Of a stretch of 18,450 nt of DNA, positions 1-9,430 are shown in pieces. Numbering within the stretch: position 1 is the stretch's first letter; each line of letters begins with the position of its first letter. Position numbers and translations under genes: made by a program. This stretch comes from Hyphochytrium catenoides (lineage: Eukaryota; Sar; Hyphochytriomycetes; Hyphochytriales; Hyphochytriaceae), in the NCBI GenBank assembly GCA_900088475.1, contig FLMG01001548.1, positions 1 to 18,450 of the forward strand. Reading direction: 5' to 3'. Below the pieces are notes generated by a model that did no database searches, was not told the origin of the DNA, and saw nothing but the letters and a program-made list of their open reading frames with translations.

Positions 1-959
1 AATGCCTCACCTGCATTCTGTCTTTCCTGATCCCTTTCTTCTCAACCACGTCCTCCCAAAATTGAGGGCCAAAAACATTTTACAACCAGGAAATTCGGGG
101 TCCACAAGTGGAAAACCTAAAGGGTCAGGATGTGTGCTCCCCTATTTTCGAGTCATAAGCCACTTTAAACAGATAATTTCGATATTTTAGTAGAAACGGA
201 ACCCCACCGTCAGCTAAATCGGACTTCAAAACACCAATAGCTTCGGTAAAGTACCACATAAATTTGGGTCGTTGGCGTCCAAAATTGAGGTTGTTCGCCT
301 TTCTCACCTTCACTAGTCGTGCAAGCCAAACTCTTCTTCCCCTTCTTCCGCTAATGAAAAATTCTGTGAAGGCGGCAGCACTTGACTTCTGTTGGCCATC
401 GGCGGCCCGACAACTCATCGGCGTTGTTTCTCAGATTCTCAGACGCGACTAATAACAGTGGGAGGATCAGCAATTAACCAACCACCACTCAGTGTCTCAC
501 CTAATAAGTAGTCCTACCTCCTCCTTCTACTTCTTTCTATCTCTATCATCCTACAGTAGCTGCACAACAAACCTTGTACTACTGTTGTTGTGGTACAGGA
601 GGAGGGAGGTTAACATCAAACAGACGTCCCTTTCCTGCAGACGATAGCATGGAGGTCTACATTACCAGATAACACTCGTGGGGCTATCGCGTTGTCACTC
701 TTATCCGTTTGCCTGATTGAAGCCTCCTCCTGAGAGAACTGAAGATATTCTCATGATGGAACTTGCAATTCTAGGGCCATTTACAGGACACAGACCGATA
801 AATTTCCAGCCAAAGGATCCAACACCTTGTGTAGAACTACTGCTGGCAATGGGGCTGCTCCACTTCCGATCTTCATCTCATTCTTCATCTACTTTCCCTT
901 CACTTTTTCGGACCACTGTCCTGACTCCTGAGACAAAGAAAGCGATGGACCTATCAGAA
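1..959. other. Left-edge region without a recognisable gene
   Basis: No reading frame here shows a recognisable domain, and the short open frames on both strands overlap each other and look like chance. A plus-strand frame that begins at a TTG near 717 runs without a stop into the recombinase remnant starting at about 960. The part before 960 might therefore be a degraded N-terminus or leader of that element, but I recognise nothing in it. No RNA gene or terminal repeat could be identified. Confidence 0.4.
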
Positions 960-1858
960 CCCGAGGTTCAAGTGGCCTCAATCAGACCCACCAACACGGT
1001 TGCTCGCTCCTTCAGGGATGGATACACCAACTCGATGGTGAAGTTCCTGGTATGATGATGGCTGCTGTTCGTCCATAAGAGGCATCTTCTTGAAGAGCCG
1101 TTTCTCGAGGCTGCTTCTTCTTCGTCGCTTGGCGACCGGCCTCAACGCAGAAGCGAGGAACAGAGCGGCAGAGAGGACGCAGAGGAAGTAACGATCATCG
1201 TCGGTGCTTCTTCTTTGGACGAGGCCACCATAAAGACTCTCCTGAAACGGTGCCCCGATTTGCCTCCAATAATCAAGTTTGCAGAGCTAACGGCAAAGGA
1301 CTTCATGACCTGACTTGTCACACTTAGGAAAAGAGATGGCACAAACCCCGGGTATTCCACTTACAACGGGCATAGAGCGGACCTCTTCAACCTCTACAGG
1401 GACTACGGACAACAGTTGATGTCCCGGACGCTTAAGAAGGAGCTACAAAACCACTTCAAGGGCCTTGAGAGGGCAGACAGCAGCAGCAATAGGCGCTGGG
1501 GACGGCAAGTGCAAAGTGGGTAAAGCTCCTCTCTCATTCACGCTGCAACAATCTCTGTCCATCGAGATGCTTCGGAGAAACTCTAGGGATTTTATTTTGC
1601 AAGGACGTTTCATCAATCATTTGCTGGAATCTGATGTCTCGAGCAGGCAGCAACGCCTTTTCTGTATGCTACGACCGCATGGAGTTCTTTGAAGATGCGT
1701 TGCGCTTTTGTTTTGCTCAAATGAAGAATGACCAGTTTGGTGAACGTCCTAGAGACCCCAGACATATCTATGCAAACCCTATAATGCCAGCAATCTGCCC
1801 AATGCTAGCACTTGGCTATAATACTGGCTCTCTTACCCGTTCTCTGTTGCGAGAGTGA
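960..1858 (+). pseudogene. Crypton-type tyrosine recombinase, decayed and truncated
   Basis: This is a remnant of a DNA transposase of the tyrosine-recombinase (Crypton-like) class. Three frames carry consecutive pieces. Frame A (about 960-1520) has an N-terminal helical segment around RPTNTVARSFRDGY and then GYSTYNGHRADLFNLYRDYG followed by HFKGLERA. Frame B (about 1495-1630) has DGKCKVGKAPLSFTLQQ. Frame C (about 1634-1858) has MSRAGSNAFSVCYDRMEF, then FAQMKNDQFGERPRDPRHIY and ANPIMPAICPMLALG. The order and wording match, from memory, a recombinase family abundant in oomycete genomes, where the RAGN-like box holds the first catalytic arginine. Frame A is broken by TGA at 1053 and 1056, TGA at 1311 and TAA at 1521. 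Changes of frame occur near 1495-1520 and 1630. The frame ends at 1858, before the expected HxxR and catalytic tyrosine region, so the element is dead. The 5' limit is uncertain. Family assignment is from remembered similarity, not a search. Confidence 0.68.
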
Positions 1859-2695
1859 GCGTCACGACTATGTAGCAGTGGTAGGTAGGAGTTGTTCAGC
1901 ACCTTCTTGCAGCAGCATCTCTTGGGTGTTGAGAACCCTTTTCTTCTGGGGTCTCTATAGCAAGGAATATTCTTCTTCTTGAATCCTTGTCCTACTTTCT
2001 TTCTTATGATTTCTCTAGAAATTTGTTCTTGCTTCCTGGAGAATATTTTTCTCTTTCCGACTTTACTTCTTCCCTTCTTTCAGGCCATCAATTTATTGCC
2101 GAATCTCTTGTCTGAGACGATGGATCCCTTGGTGACCATTCAATCATTTCCAAATAATCTCTACTCTCTCCCTCTGCTAAGAGCATTCCTCTCTGCTTTC
2201 CCTCTTGCATGTCATTCTCATAAGCTTTGCAAACATAGGCTTTATAGCACTTAGGGATCATTAGTTCATTGAGCTCTGCTCGAGCTCATAATCTTCATTA
2301 ATCTCATTCTGCTATTTGCACCACAACAACGAAGAAGAGCTTCCAACCAACTCTGCCATCTCATCATTGGGCACGTGTGGTTGCAAGCTTGTGGTGGACA
2401 CGATAGAGGAACCGGATTTCTGCCTGACCGGGGTGTAACGTGTGATGAGACACGTTCTCTTGAGCACTTTTCTATTTTATCCTCCTGCTCTCCTCTTGTC
2501 TCTCTCTCACTTATGGAAGGACTTCTTAAGGACTCAGAGGAGCTCAGTAATGAGTTAAGATTAGCTTATTAGTGACGGAGAAGATATGATGGCACTTGTC
2601 AGTGAAGCTTCATGGTGTAGCTAGAGCTGTCAGTTAAGAACACTAGCTTATAACTAACCATTCATCAAGTTCCAGAAGAAAAGCACTCCGCTATA
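1859..2695. other. Spacer between the two transposon remnants
   Basis: No convincing gene is seen. The longest plus-strand open frame (1979-2254) starts at TTG, is rich in Leu, Phe and Ser from pyrimidine-rich DNA, and shows no domain. If the copia element kept its 5' long terminal repeat it would lie in this stretch, ending close to 2695. I could not find a matching copy downstream of the gag and protease remnant, so no LTR is called. Confidence 0.35.
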
Positions 2696-2710
2696 GGTTA
2701 TTGCGGCCCA
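2696..2710 (+). promoter_or_regulatory. Possible copia primer-binding site
   Basis: The 15 bases GGTTATTGCGGCCCA lie 37 bases before the gag ATG. Drosophila copia primes reverse transcription from a half-molecule of initiator tRNA-Met, using a site that reads GGTTATGGGCCCA. The sequence here shares GGTTAT and GGCCCA but has two extra bases between them. The position, just ahead of gag where a 5' LTR would end, fits. The match is imperfect and could be chance or decay. Confidence 0.3.
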
Positions 2711-2747
2711 CGCTTCAGTTCTGTTTCTAACGTACACGGCCATCACC

Positions 2748-3779
2748 ATGGATAGCACGAAGCTCACTTTCTCGACCTCTAAGGGCGCCTTTGCCGTAGC
2801 TAAGCTCGGTTTCGACAATTACCGGAATTGGGCAATTGAGACGGAGCATTTTCTCCGGAAGGAGAACTGTTGGAAAGTCTTTCAGCCTGAGCTGATAGCG
2901 CTGGACAAGAAAGAATCGTACTCATACGATCCCAAGACAGAGGAAGCTGCAGAGAGAGCTTATGCCTACATATGCAGCATGGTCAATGAGAAGGCACGGA
3001 GAGTGTACGTGAAAGGGGCGAGCACCCCTGGAAAAGCATGGCAGGCCTTACAAAAATTCTTAAAAAAAAAAGGGAATGACGACCCAGAAGTCTTGAAGAT
3101 GAGATCCCTGAATCTCCAGTTAGCAGAAGGAGGCTCTGTCAAGAGACATTTGGGAGACTTGATGGATCTAAGGAACAACCTGGCTGGGACATTCTATGCG
3201 GTGGGAGACGGTGACTTTGTCTTGAGACTCTTCAACAGCTTGCCGAAGAGCTATGACAGCTTTATCCGGGCGATGAAGTGCATTCCTGATAGAACTGTTC
3301 TAACTCCAGAGTTCGTCATGTCCACGCTGGTGGACGAGGCTGATAGGAGAGAGCGGAGAGATAGGATTCAGGCTGGTCTTGCAACCTCGACTTGTGGTGG
3401 GCAAGGCATCAGACAGCCTCGACCTCCCGTAGCTTTCCAGACCATTGCAAGCTCTGAAGAAGACCATCTACTACAAGAAGAAGACCGCGGAGGAGCGCCT
3501 CCGACCGGCAAGACCCACCAACCAGCAAGAAAGAAGTGGGAGTTCAAGGGACGCTGCTTCGACTGTAAGCAGATAGGCCATAGAGCCAAGGACTGCGCAG
3601 CCCCCCCAAAGAACGCAAATGCGGATGTGATCATGGACAGTGAGGAGTTGGCATTCACTGCCCAAATCATCTCAGTAAGTCAAAGAAGCTCAAGACGCAG
3701 CAGCCTGGATAGTGGACAGTGGGGCCTCAAGGCACATGCAGCGTTTATACAGAGAGTCGAGTTCTCAGAGTATATGTAA
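2748..3779 (+). CDS. Copia-type Gag protein with zinc knuckle
   Basis: Gag packages retrotransposon RNA into cytoplasmic virus-like particles. The 343-codon frame opens with a true ATG. Residues about 20-40 carry the GFDNYRNWAIETEHFLRKEN segment typical of copia Gag (a tryptophan next to the start of the domain). The UBN2-like core follows to about residue 205, including TPGKAWQALQKFLKKKG, LAGTFYAVGDGDFVLRLFNS and LPKSYDSFI. A CCHC zinc knuckle, CFDCKQIGHRAKDC, lies at residues 270-283 with the exact C-X2-C-X4-H-X4-C spacing. The last 30 or so residues (after IISVSQ) are out of frame with the protease and are probably not native. A run of ten A residues at 3062-3071 lies inside the frame and could cause slippage or assembly error. 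There is no in-frame stop from the ATG through the knuckle, which is unusual beside the otherwise degraded element. Expression is unknown. Confidence 0.78.
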   Translation: MDSTKLTFSTSKGAFAVAKLGFDNYRNWAIETEHFLRKENCWKVFQPELIALDKKESYSYDPKTEEAAERAYAYICSMVNEKARRVYVKGASTPGKAWQALQKFLKKKGNDDPEVLKMRSLNLQLAEGGSVKRHLGDLMDLRNNLAGTFYAVGDGDFVLRLFNSLPKSYDSFIRAMKCIPDRTVLTPEFVMSTLVDEADRRERRDRIQAGLATSTCGGQGIRQPRPPVAFQTIASSEEDHLLQEEDRGGAPPTGKTHQPARKKWEFKGRCFDCKQIGHRAKDCAAPPKNANADVIMDSEELAFTAQIISVSQRSSRRSSLDSGQWGLKAHAAFIQRVEFSEYM

Positions 3780-3921
3780 AGCTAGACGAATAGCCCAAAC
3801 CAGCAGCACAAAGGCTATCATCCTTATACGTACATGCATTATCGTTTTCTGTAACGGGACACCTGAGCTGCGTAAGCAGCTCCGGGACCTTGGAAGCTCC
3901 TATGTCAACAATTTTGAATAA
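3679..3921 (+). pseudogene. Copia protease start, in the +1 frame
   Basis: Copia pol begins with an aspartic protease whose active site is a DSGAS or DSGAT motif followed by H and M. The motif WIVDSGASRHMQ is read at 3706-3735, one base ahead of the gag frame. The +1 frame is open from 3679 to 3921 and overlaps the end of gag by 101 bases. Ty1 uses a programmed +1 shift between gag and pol, but I see no Ty1-like CTT-AGG-C heptamer in the overlap. After the active site the expected protease sequence is soon lost. A possible scrap of it, VYVKLDE, continues in a third frame near 3768. A single-base indel followed by decay is the simplest reading. Confidence 0.65.
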
Positions 3922-5604
3922 GGAGGACGAAAAGGCAAGGACGGTCTGGGATTTGCTCATGCTATTCGGAGATGATTGGAGTCTCACAGAGCGTCACCGG
4001 GAGCGCAGAAGAACAGCCAGGGACTGGGAGGAGCTGGCAGAAGAAGATAAGGAAGGAGAAAGAGAGGTTAGTGAGAGAGCCAAAGAAAGAGTTTTGGCCA
4101 GAAGAGGGAGGGGCGACCTATCTTCGGGGGTGAACAGCAGCAGAAAAGAAGGGATATTGTGTACGTGCGTGAAGATGTAGGGATATAATAGGAGGCAAGC
4201 ACTGGAAGAGACGAGGAGAAGAGAGACAGGGAGAGAGAGAGAGATAAGCTCTGCGGCAGACGTGTAGGAGGAGCAGAAGGATATTAGGGATAACAAGCAG
4301 ACAGTGGCAGTCAGTCAGGATTTAGCACTATCTTGGTAACGCTAATGACACTCTCCTTTTTGCTACTAGAAGACCGCTCGCAAGACTTACTGCACCACCT
4401 CAAACTGCAAAAGATGCCCTTCTGACTGGCACGCTGCTGGCTCAAAAGTTCTCTTAGCAGATTCGTTATCACCATCTGTCGGCAGATATCTGGATTTTCA
4501 GTGGCGGCTTCTTCAACAAAAAAAAAAATCTGCTGGAGATTTGATTCGTGGGCATAGACCCGGGTGATCTTGAGACCGTCTTCATCCTCCGTCAAACCTT
4601 TGCTACTTCATTGGATGCACCTAAGCCTACGGACGGCGCTTTCTCCGCTGAGTAATGGCCAGAACAATCAGCGGAGCACTCCTCCGTCACTTACTGCATG
4701 AGGTAAGTGCCAACTAGTCGTTATATGTAGTATGAGGAAAGTCGTGGAGAAGACTGGAAGGAGCCGAAAGAAGGTTCGTTGAAGGTACATTTTATCTTTC
4801 CTTTCTTTCTCCTAACACTGTCTCGGAAGAGGAAGCAGCAAACAGCAGCGCCCCGCCAAAGGCCGAACAATGGTGGACGGCGGTATGCGGCCAGCATCCT
4901 GATGATGAGTGCCAGCTTGGTTGGAAGCAAAGGTCTTACTTAATGGAGTTCATGCCTTTATAGAAGAACGATAATCCCTAGTAGTAATAGAGATTATGAA
5001 CGCGAAGTGAGCCCGATGAGTTCGCTCTTTTTGACTCAACTAAAGCCAACTGCATAATCTACGATGGTGGTAAGAGAGACTGCACAGAGACACATTCACG
5101 AGGCAAGCGAGCGAAAGGAGAGTGAAATGAAGAAAAAGGGACTGGCTCAAAAGCTTGTCTTTGAAGGACGAAAGCATGGTCAAAAAATGGACGGCGGGCA
5201 GTTCGCAGGCGAACAAAAGAAACGAAGCCCGTTGGCCCAAAGTTCCTTGGTATTTCTATAGAAAGAATCTGAGGAAGGTACTGCTAGGCAAATAGCTGCT
5301 TCCGTAGAGAAGGATTCAGCAGCACAGCAGGAGGACTTCAGTCGAAGAAGCTACGAGAAGAAGACAATCAACAATGATACTTTGACCAGGACATCGAAGA
5401 GTAAGGGTTTATATTAGATATTATACATTCATGGCCGAGTAAGCAAAAACGGCTGGTAAATTAAGCACATGCTCCTCCGTACAATCGTACAAGCTGACTT
5501 CCTGGGTTCTTTAGTTCACAGCCATCCTCCTCATCTCTTACTGCCGATTAACCACCAGGCGATGCGTTTCTTCTTGTCTTCCTCACCTGCTGGCTGCTGT
5601 TCTA
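3922..5604. other. Intergenic region without a recognisable gene
   Basis: Purine-rich DNA dominates 3980-4260, which opens several frames rich in Glu, Arg and Lys with no domain. A minus-strand frame at 4311-4595 is open for 94 codons but begins at a non-ATG codon and contains a segment encoded by a run of A on the plus strand (4518-4528). I do not recognise it. The rest (4600-5604) has only short overlapping frames. No pol sequence from the copia element was found. Confidence 0.4.
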
Positions 5605-6573
5605 CTACACGTTTGGTCTATTGTCTGGGCAACCAATCCTAGGGTCATAATACCGCATTGAAGAGACACTGGAAAAGTATGAATTTTCCAGGTTTGGTCC
5701 ATCGACTAATGCGTATGGACATATTGTTGGGAAGACAATAAGCTTCAGTTTCTCATCAAGGATTGCAGCGTATCCCCGGCTACCGATGAGTTTGGCGAAG
5801 AAATTGGACTTCCCGTAATGTTCCTCACCGAGTTTGGTAAGAATACGGCTAATTGCGTCGATCCCAGAAGTGGAGGGACGTCCGTAAAGCAATCGAATAT
5901 CGGTCAATGATTCCCAATGAGGAAGTTCCTCCCGGGTGCAACTCCAGATCTTGCTTTGCACGCACACCATTTCGTTGGTAACAAATTGGCTGTAACCCTC
6001 CTTGGCTGGAGCGGTCTGAGGATTTTTTCTTGAGCGGAGATTAGCTCTCAATTGTTCGATTTGTTGTCCTTTGTCGTTGGACATGATCTCAATCCGGCCA
6101 GAGAAGAATCTCGTAGATCGATCAGGATCAAATTTGGTATACACGCACGAAGGGATACCTACTTGCATCTTCAGTGTACTGTCGTCTGTCATACTCAGAT
6201 CGCTACTCCTACATGCCCCCAAAGTCACGCGCCAGCTGCTTCCCTTAAGGAGGCTCCACTGTCCCCGGTAAGGGAGTAGTTCCCCGTGTCGCCTTGCTTC
6301 CCAACATATATGTTTCCAAGAGTGCTGCTGCTTGGTAGTAGAAGCAGAAGCAGAAGAGAGTCCACGGAGACCTGGGGTAGGAGTGCTGAAGGATGATGAG
6401 TTTAGGCGGACTTCGTAGGGCTCGGCTGTCGTCGAAGGGATGTGAACAATGTTGTTGTCTGCCTGCTGTTTTGGTGACGAGTCTGCCATGATGGTACTAA
6501 CTATGGGTAGTAGGAGGAACAGCGACGCAGCAAAAACTGCGAAAGTTTGTCCGTTGACCGGTATTATCTTCAT
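5605..6573 (-). CDS. Secreted or membrane-anchored protein of unknown family
   Basis: I do not recognise this protein. The open frame extends upstream to 6756, but the first ATG is at 6573, and the protein from there (322 aa) starts with a textbook signal peptide: MKIIPVNGQ, then the hydrophobic core TFAVFAASLFLLLPIVSTIM, with likely cleavage near A-D at residues 30-31. This places the start with fair confidence. The mature part begins with a Ser/Thr/Pro-rich stretch (about residues 31-85) and continues with a mixed-composition domain holding seven cysteines, for example in HICWEAR, GACRSS, PSCVYT and WSCTREELPHW. Seven Cys in about 290 residues suits an extracellular protein with disulphides. 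There is no second membrane segment, repeat or obvious catalytic motif. It is intronless here, unlike the genes to the right. It could be a genuine orphan, the 3' exon of a longer gene, or a long chance frame, though the signal peptide and balanced composition argue against chance. Confidence 0.5.
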   Translation of the reverse strand: MKIIPVNGQTFAVFAASLFLLLPIVSTIMADSSPKQQADNNIVHIPSTTAEPYEVRLNSSSFSTPTPGLRGLSSASASTTKQQHSWKHICWEARRHGELLPYRGQWSLLKGSSWRVTLGACRSSDLSMTDDSTLKMQVGIPSCVYTKFDPDRSTRFFSGRIEIMSNDKGQQIEQLRANLRSRKNPQTAPAKEGYSQFVTNEMVCVQSKIWSCTREELPHWESLTDIRLLYGRPSTSGIDAISRILTKLGEEHYGKSNFFAKLIGSRGYAAILDEKLKLIVFPTICPYALVDGPNLENSYFSSVSSMRYYDPRIGCPDNRPNV

Positions 6574-7993
6574 CGTGGTGCCGCCTTCTGTCACGTATCC
6601 GTTTGTCTGAGAGCCTCCCGAGAGAAGTTGAAGATTACTTGGGTTGTTGGTGGTGGTTTGAGCCCTATCTTGGAAATTGATATTTGACGATGATGGGGAA
6701 GTCAATGTTTGGACGGCTGGCGGTGGGTGCTCCTGCTTCCATAAAACACCCAGCAAAAGTGCTACTGCTAACCTCCCGTACGATCTCAGGTTGAGTCGCC
6801 CTAATTAACCTAACCGCGTTGCGAAGAAAGAAATCGTGATAGGGCGAAGGAGTTCATAATAGTTGTTACCTTCACCTTCCACGGAGGCGTTGCCAGACAA
6901 AGCCGGTGCGCACTAAAGGCCGCCATCTCCCAGCCCTTAAGCTGCAGCTTCTTTTCCTTTTCCTCTGCTGCATAGCTTGAGGAATGAGAGGAAGGACGAG
7001 CTCAAGCATGAGACTCGAGACAGAGCGAGAGAAGCCGCTTCCTTCCAGTGCAGAGTCGTTCGCCGGTGACCAGTTCTACGAGTAGTCGTCAAACCGCAAT
7101 AAAGATGACAACAAAGTCATCATAAGAAGACGAAGACTGTACTACTACTGTACCAAACACCACAACGAGAGTCGTGGAGAAAACGGAGGAAACCATAGAT
7201 GAGAGAGAGAAGATGAGGCACATTAGAAACAGACATCCTTCTTCCTCGCTGTAGAGTATCCTAAAGTCTTTAGAACCTCGAGAGACTCTGGGACTCTGGG
7301 TACTCATCATAGTATGACCTATTCCGTAGTATGCTTTTCTTATTCCAGCAACAATATTCAGCGCGCTATTACTCAGTGATGAACTGACTCGATGGAAACT
7401 CTCTACATTTCTCCTTCAGTACTTCTATCACTTTGACGAGACCAAACCTCAATGTTTAGCGCAAAGCCAATACTACTAATAATTTTCAATGCCAAGGGCC
7501 CACAGGTACTTTTCGAAGTATCATCAGCTTATCAAGAGCGCGGCACGGTTGCCAGTCAAGAAGCGTTGGGTGCTAGTGGTCGTTCTAGGAGGTCGACATG
7601 TAGTGAGAAGAAGTCTGATGTACCTTATGTACCTTTCACCTCTAATATAAGAAGCGAATCTTCGGTCCTTCTCCTGTACGGGCTATCCCCATACAATAAG
7701 CCTACAGTAGTACTACGGAGGGGGTATGTCTTCATCCTCTCTCTTCAGTACCATCTACGAGAGGATATCTACCCATATCCAGCGATGCAACGCCCAGATG
7801 GTACGCAGTCGCCTTCCCTTGCCACGGGCAATCCGTGAGGATCATCTACAGCAGCACCAATAGCAGCAGCGGAGGGTGCGGCGAAGAAGGAGAGGAGGAG
7901 GAGCAGCAGACGGAGGAGACTTAGTATAGTAGTAATCGGCCTCAAGAAAGCGTAAGTAATAACTGTAGTACTACTTCTTAGTAGCGTTACTTA
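6574..7993. other. Intergenic region upstream of the secreted-protein ORF
   Basis: The part next to 6573 should contain the promoter and leader of the minus-strand gene, but no clear TATA box or initiator stood out. The longest other frame is a 128-codon plus-strand ORF with a real ATG at 7452-7838. It has no domain, signal peptide or neighbour that supports it, so it is not called as a gene. 7860-7920 is GGA/GCA-rich. Confidence 0.35.
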
Positions 7994-8011
7994 TTAGGGT
8001 TAGGGTTAGGG
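7994..8011 (+). repeat. Interstitial telomere-type repeat (TTAGGG)3
   Basis: Three perfect tandem TTAGGG units are followed by a degenerate copy (AAGGTTAGG, 8013-8021). TTAGGG is the telomere unit of many protists, fungi and animals. With unique sequence and genes on both sides this is an internal array, not a chromosome end. Three units can also arise by chance or by repair. Confidence 0.6.
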
Positions 8012-9430
8012 CAAGGTTAGGTCTTGTCTGATGACTCTGCCTACGATACGAGGCTGAGACATTGCAACAACAGGAAAGGGTCTAATAATATAAAATATTA
8101 TAAAGTCTTGGTCTCTTTAGCTCTCTCCGCATCACGATCATTTTTATCAGAGAAGAAAGAAACACACAGAGGAGTTGATCTCCTCAGTAATAATTGCCTG
8201 GTCGAGTGTGATGAGAGATAGAGCTGAGAGAGAAAAAGGTGAGTGGGGTAGGCTAGAGAGGGAGCAAAGGGGTAAAAGGAGTCGGGAAAGGGAAAGAGGA
8301 AGGAAAGCAAGAGCAACAGAGAGAGAAGAGAAATGTGCGAGGCAGCCCCTACCTGTTCCTCAAAACTGTCCAGGGATGGAGAGAGAGAATGGAATGTCTG
8401 TTAGAAACAACATAATAAGGTGCTCTTTTGAAAACCTTGCCTTTTACAATAATGATAGACATTTTTTTTACTGCTGATGTTCGTTGGGAGGAGGAGCTCT
8501 GGCAAACAAATGCTGGGCCGATGCGGGAAAAGTGGGATGATGAAAGTAAGGCGAGGACGATGATATGGCTGCCATGGTTTCAGTTGTTTGCAGCAAGCTG
8601 CTGGGTGGGAAGAGAGAGGAGGCCTGATGTAACAGAAGATGTAACACGCCGTTAGCTAATAAGCGTGTTAAAGAGGGAAGATGAGCAGCAGGAAGAACAG
8701 GCTTTGGTAATAATGGCAAACCTGTTGGGAGGAAGCGTATAATTTACACTGCATGGAAGACAATAGCGAAGAAGCTATGACCTTTATCTTTATAATGTCT
8801 CTCATGAGGAGACGAGGAAGAGAAGCCATGGTCAAGTAAGGGAAGTCGCGATTAGGGTTGAGCGTGTCCTGCGGATATGGGAACTAGCGGGCCTACTATA
8901 AGGAGATCTGCGCAAGCTCAGAGAAGCTCCAGTTCAAGCACTGTGAACGGTTATTGCCGTTTATTGAGGTCTACCATGGTGTCATGCCTGCTGGCCGAGA
9001 GGGCTTATGGCAGTTCTTTTCCTTTTGTCCTGCACGGCCCCTAGTAGCTAGCACTGCTATCCTTTGATGTCCAAGAAAACCACGTTTCTCCCATCAAAAG
9101 TAAAGTATCTCGCGTCTCTTTAATAAGGCACATGGTGAGGCCTTGCCTCTGTGACAAGCTCCACTCTGTTCTCTTTCTTCTTGTTGATAAAGAGAAGGCG
9201 TTCAAATTGTGGTATGCTAGAGAAAGTAGAAGGCAAGCGTGCATAATACACAGTTGATAGCCAACGATGGAGGTCGTAGTCCTCACTATCTGCCTACGTC
9301 TTTCATACCGAGAATTTTATTCCTTGCGTTAAAGAGAAAAAAGGACTATGAGAATATTTGTCTTCAAGGGCCACGGGTATGTATACTACTCAGTCGCACG
9401 ATGAGGAGATGACCGCAATCACTGATAACT
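8012..9430. other. Intergenic region downstream of the SR gene
   Basis: 8220-8335 is strongly purine-rich (GAGA, GGAAAG and related words) and opens a low-complexity Glu/Arg frame that is not a gene. No coding sequence is recognised in the remainder. The end near 9430 should hold the 3' untranslated region of the minus-strand SR gene. Confidence 0.35.

Larger units (their letters stand above)
2696..3921 (+). mobile_element. Ty1/copia LTR retrotransposon fragment (gag and protease start)
   Basis: The fragment holds a possible primer-binding site, a full-length gag with a zinc knuckle, and the protease active-site motif in a second frame that stays open to 3921. The expected rest of pol (integrase, reverse transcriptase, RNase H, normally more than 3 kb) was not recognised in any frame between 3921 and 5604, so the element is 3'-truncated or internally deleted. 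No long terminal repeat pair was detected by eye. The outer limits given are those of recognisable sequence, not of the original element. Confidence 0.7.

Noticed and set aside
3675-3700. GTAAGT followed by CAG at the gag-protease junction, read as an intron that would fix the frame
   Set aside because: The span is only 26 nt, shorter than any intron seen here, and removal leads to an immediate TAG in the resulting frame.
4311-4595. 94-codon minus-strand ORF
   Set aside because: It starts at a non-ATG codon, has a Phe run from a poly-A stretch and no domain. It is possibly an exon of something, but no evidence can be given.
6574-6756. N-terminal extension of the secreted-protein ORF
   Set aside because: It begins at TTG with no ATG before 6573 and would bury the signal peptide internally.
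7452-7838. 128-codon plus-strand ORF with a true ATG
   Set aside because: There is no domain, signal peptide, splice partner or biased composition that supports it. Its length is within chance for this amount of non-coding DNA.
8880-9065. Open plus-strand frame of about 59 codons (AYYKEICASSEKLQFKHCER and on)
   Set aside because: Its composition looks protein-like, but there is no start codon, no recognisable family and no adjoining frame. It may be a scrap of an old gene but cannot be supported.
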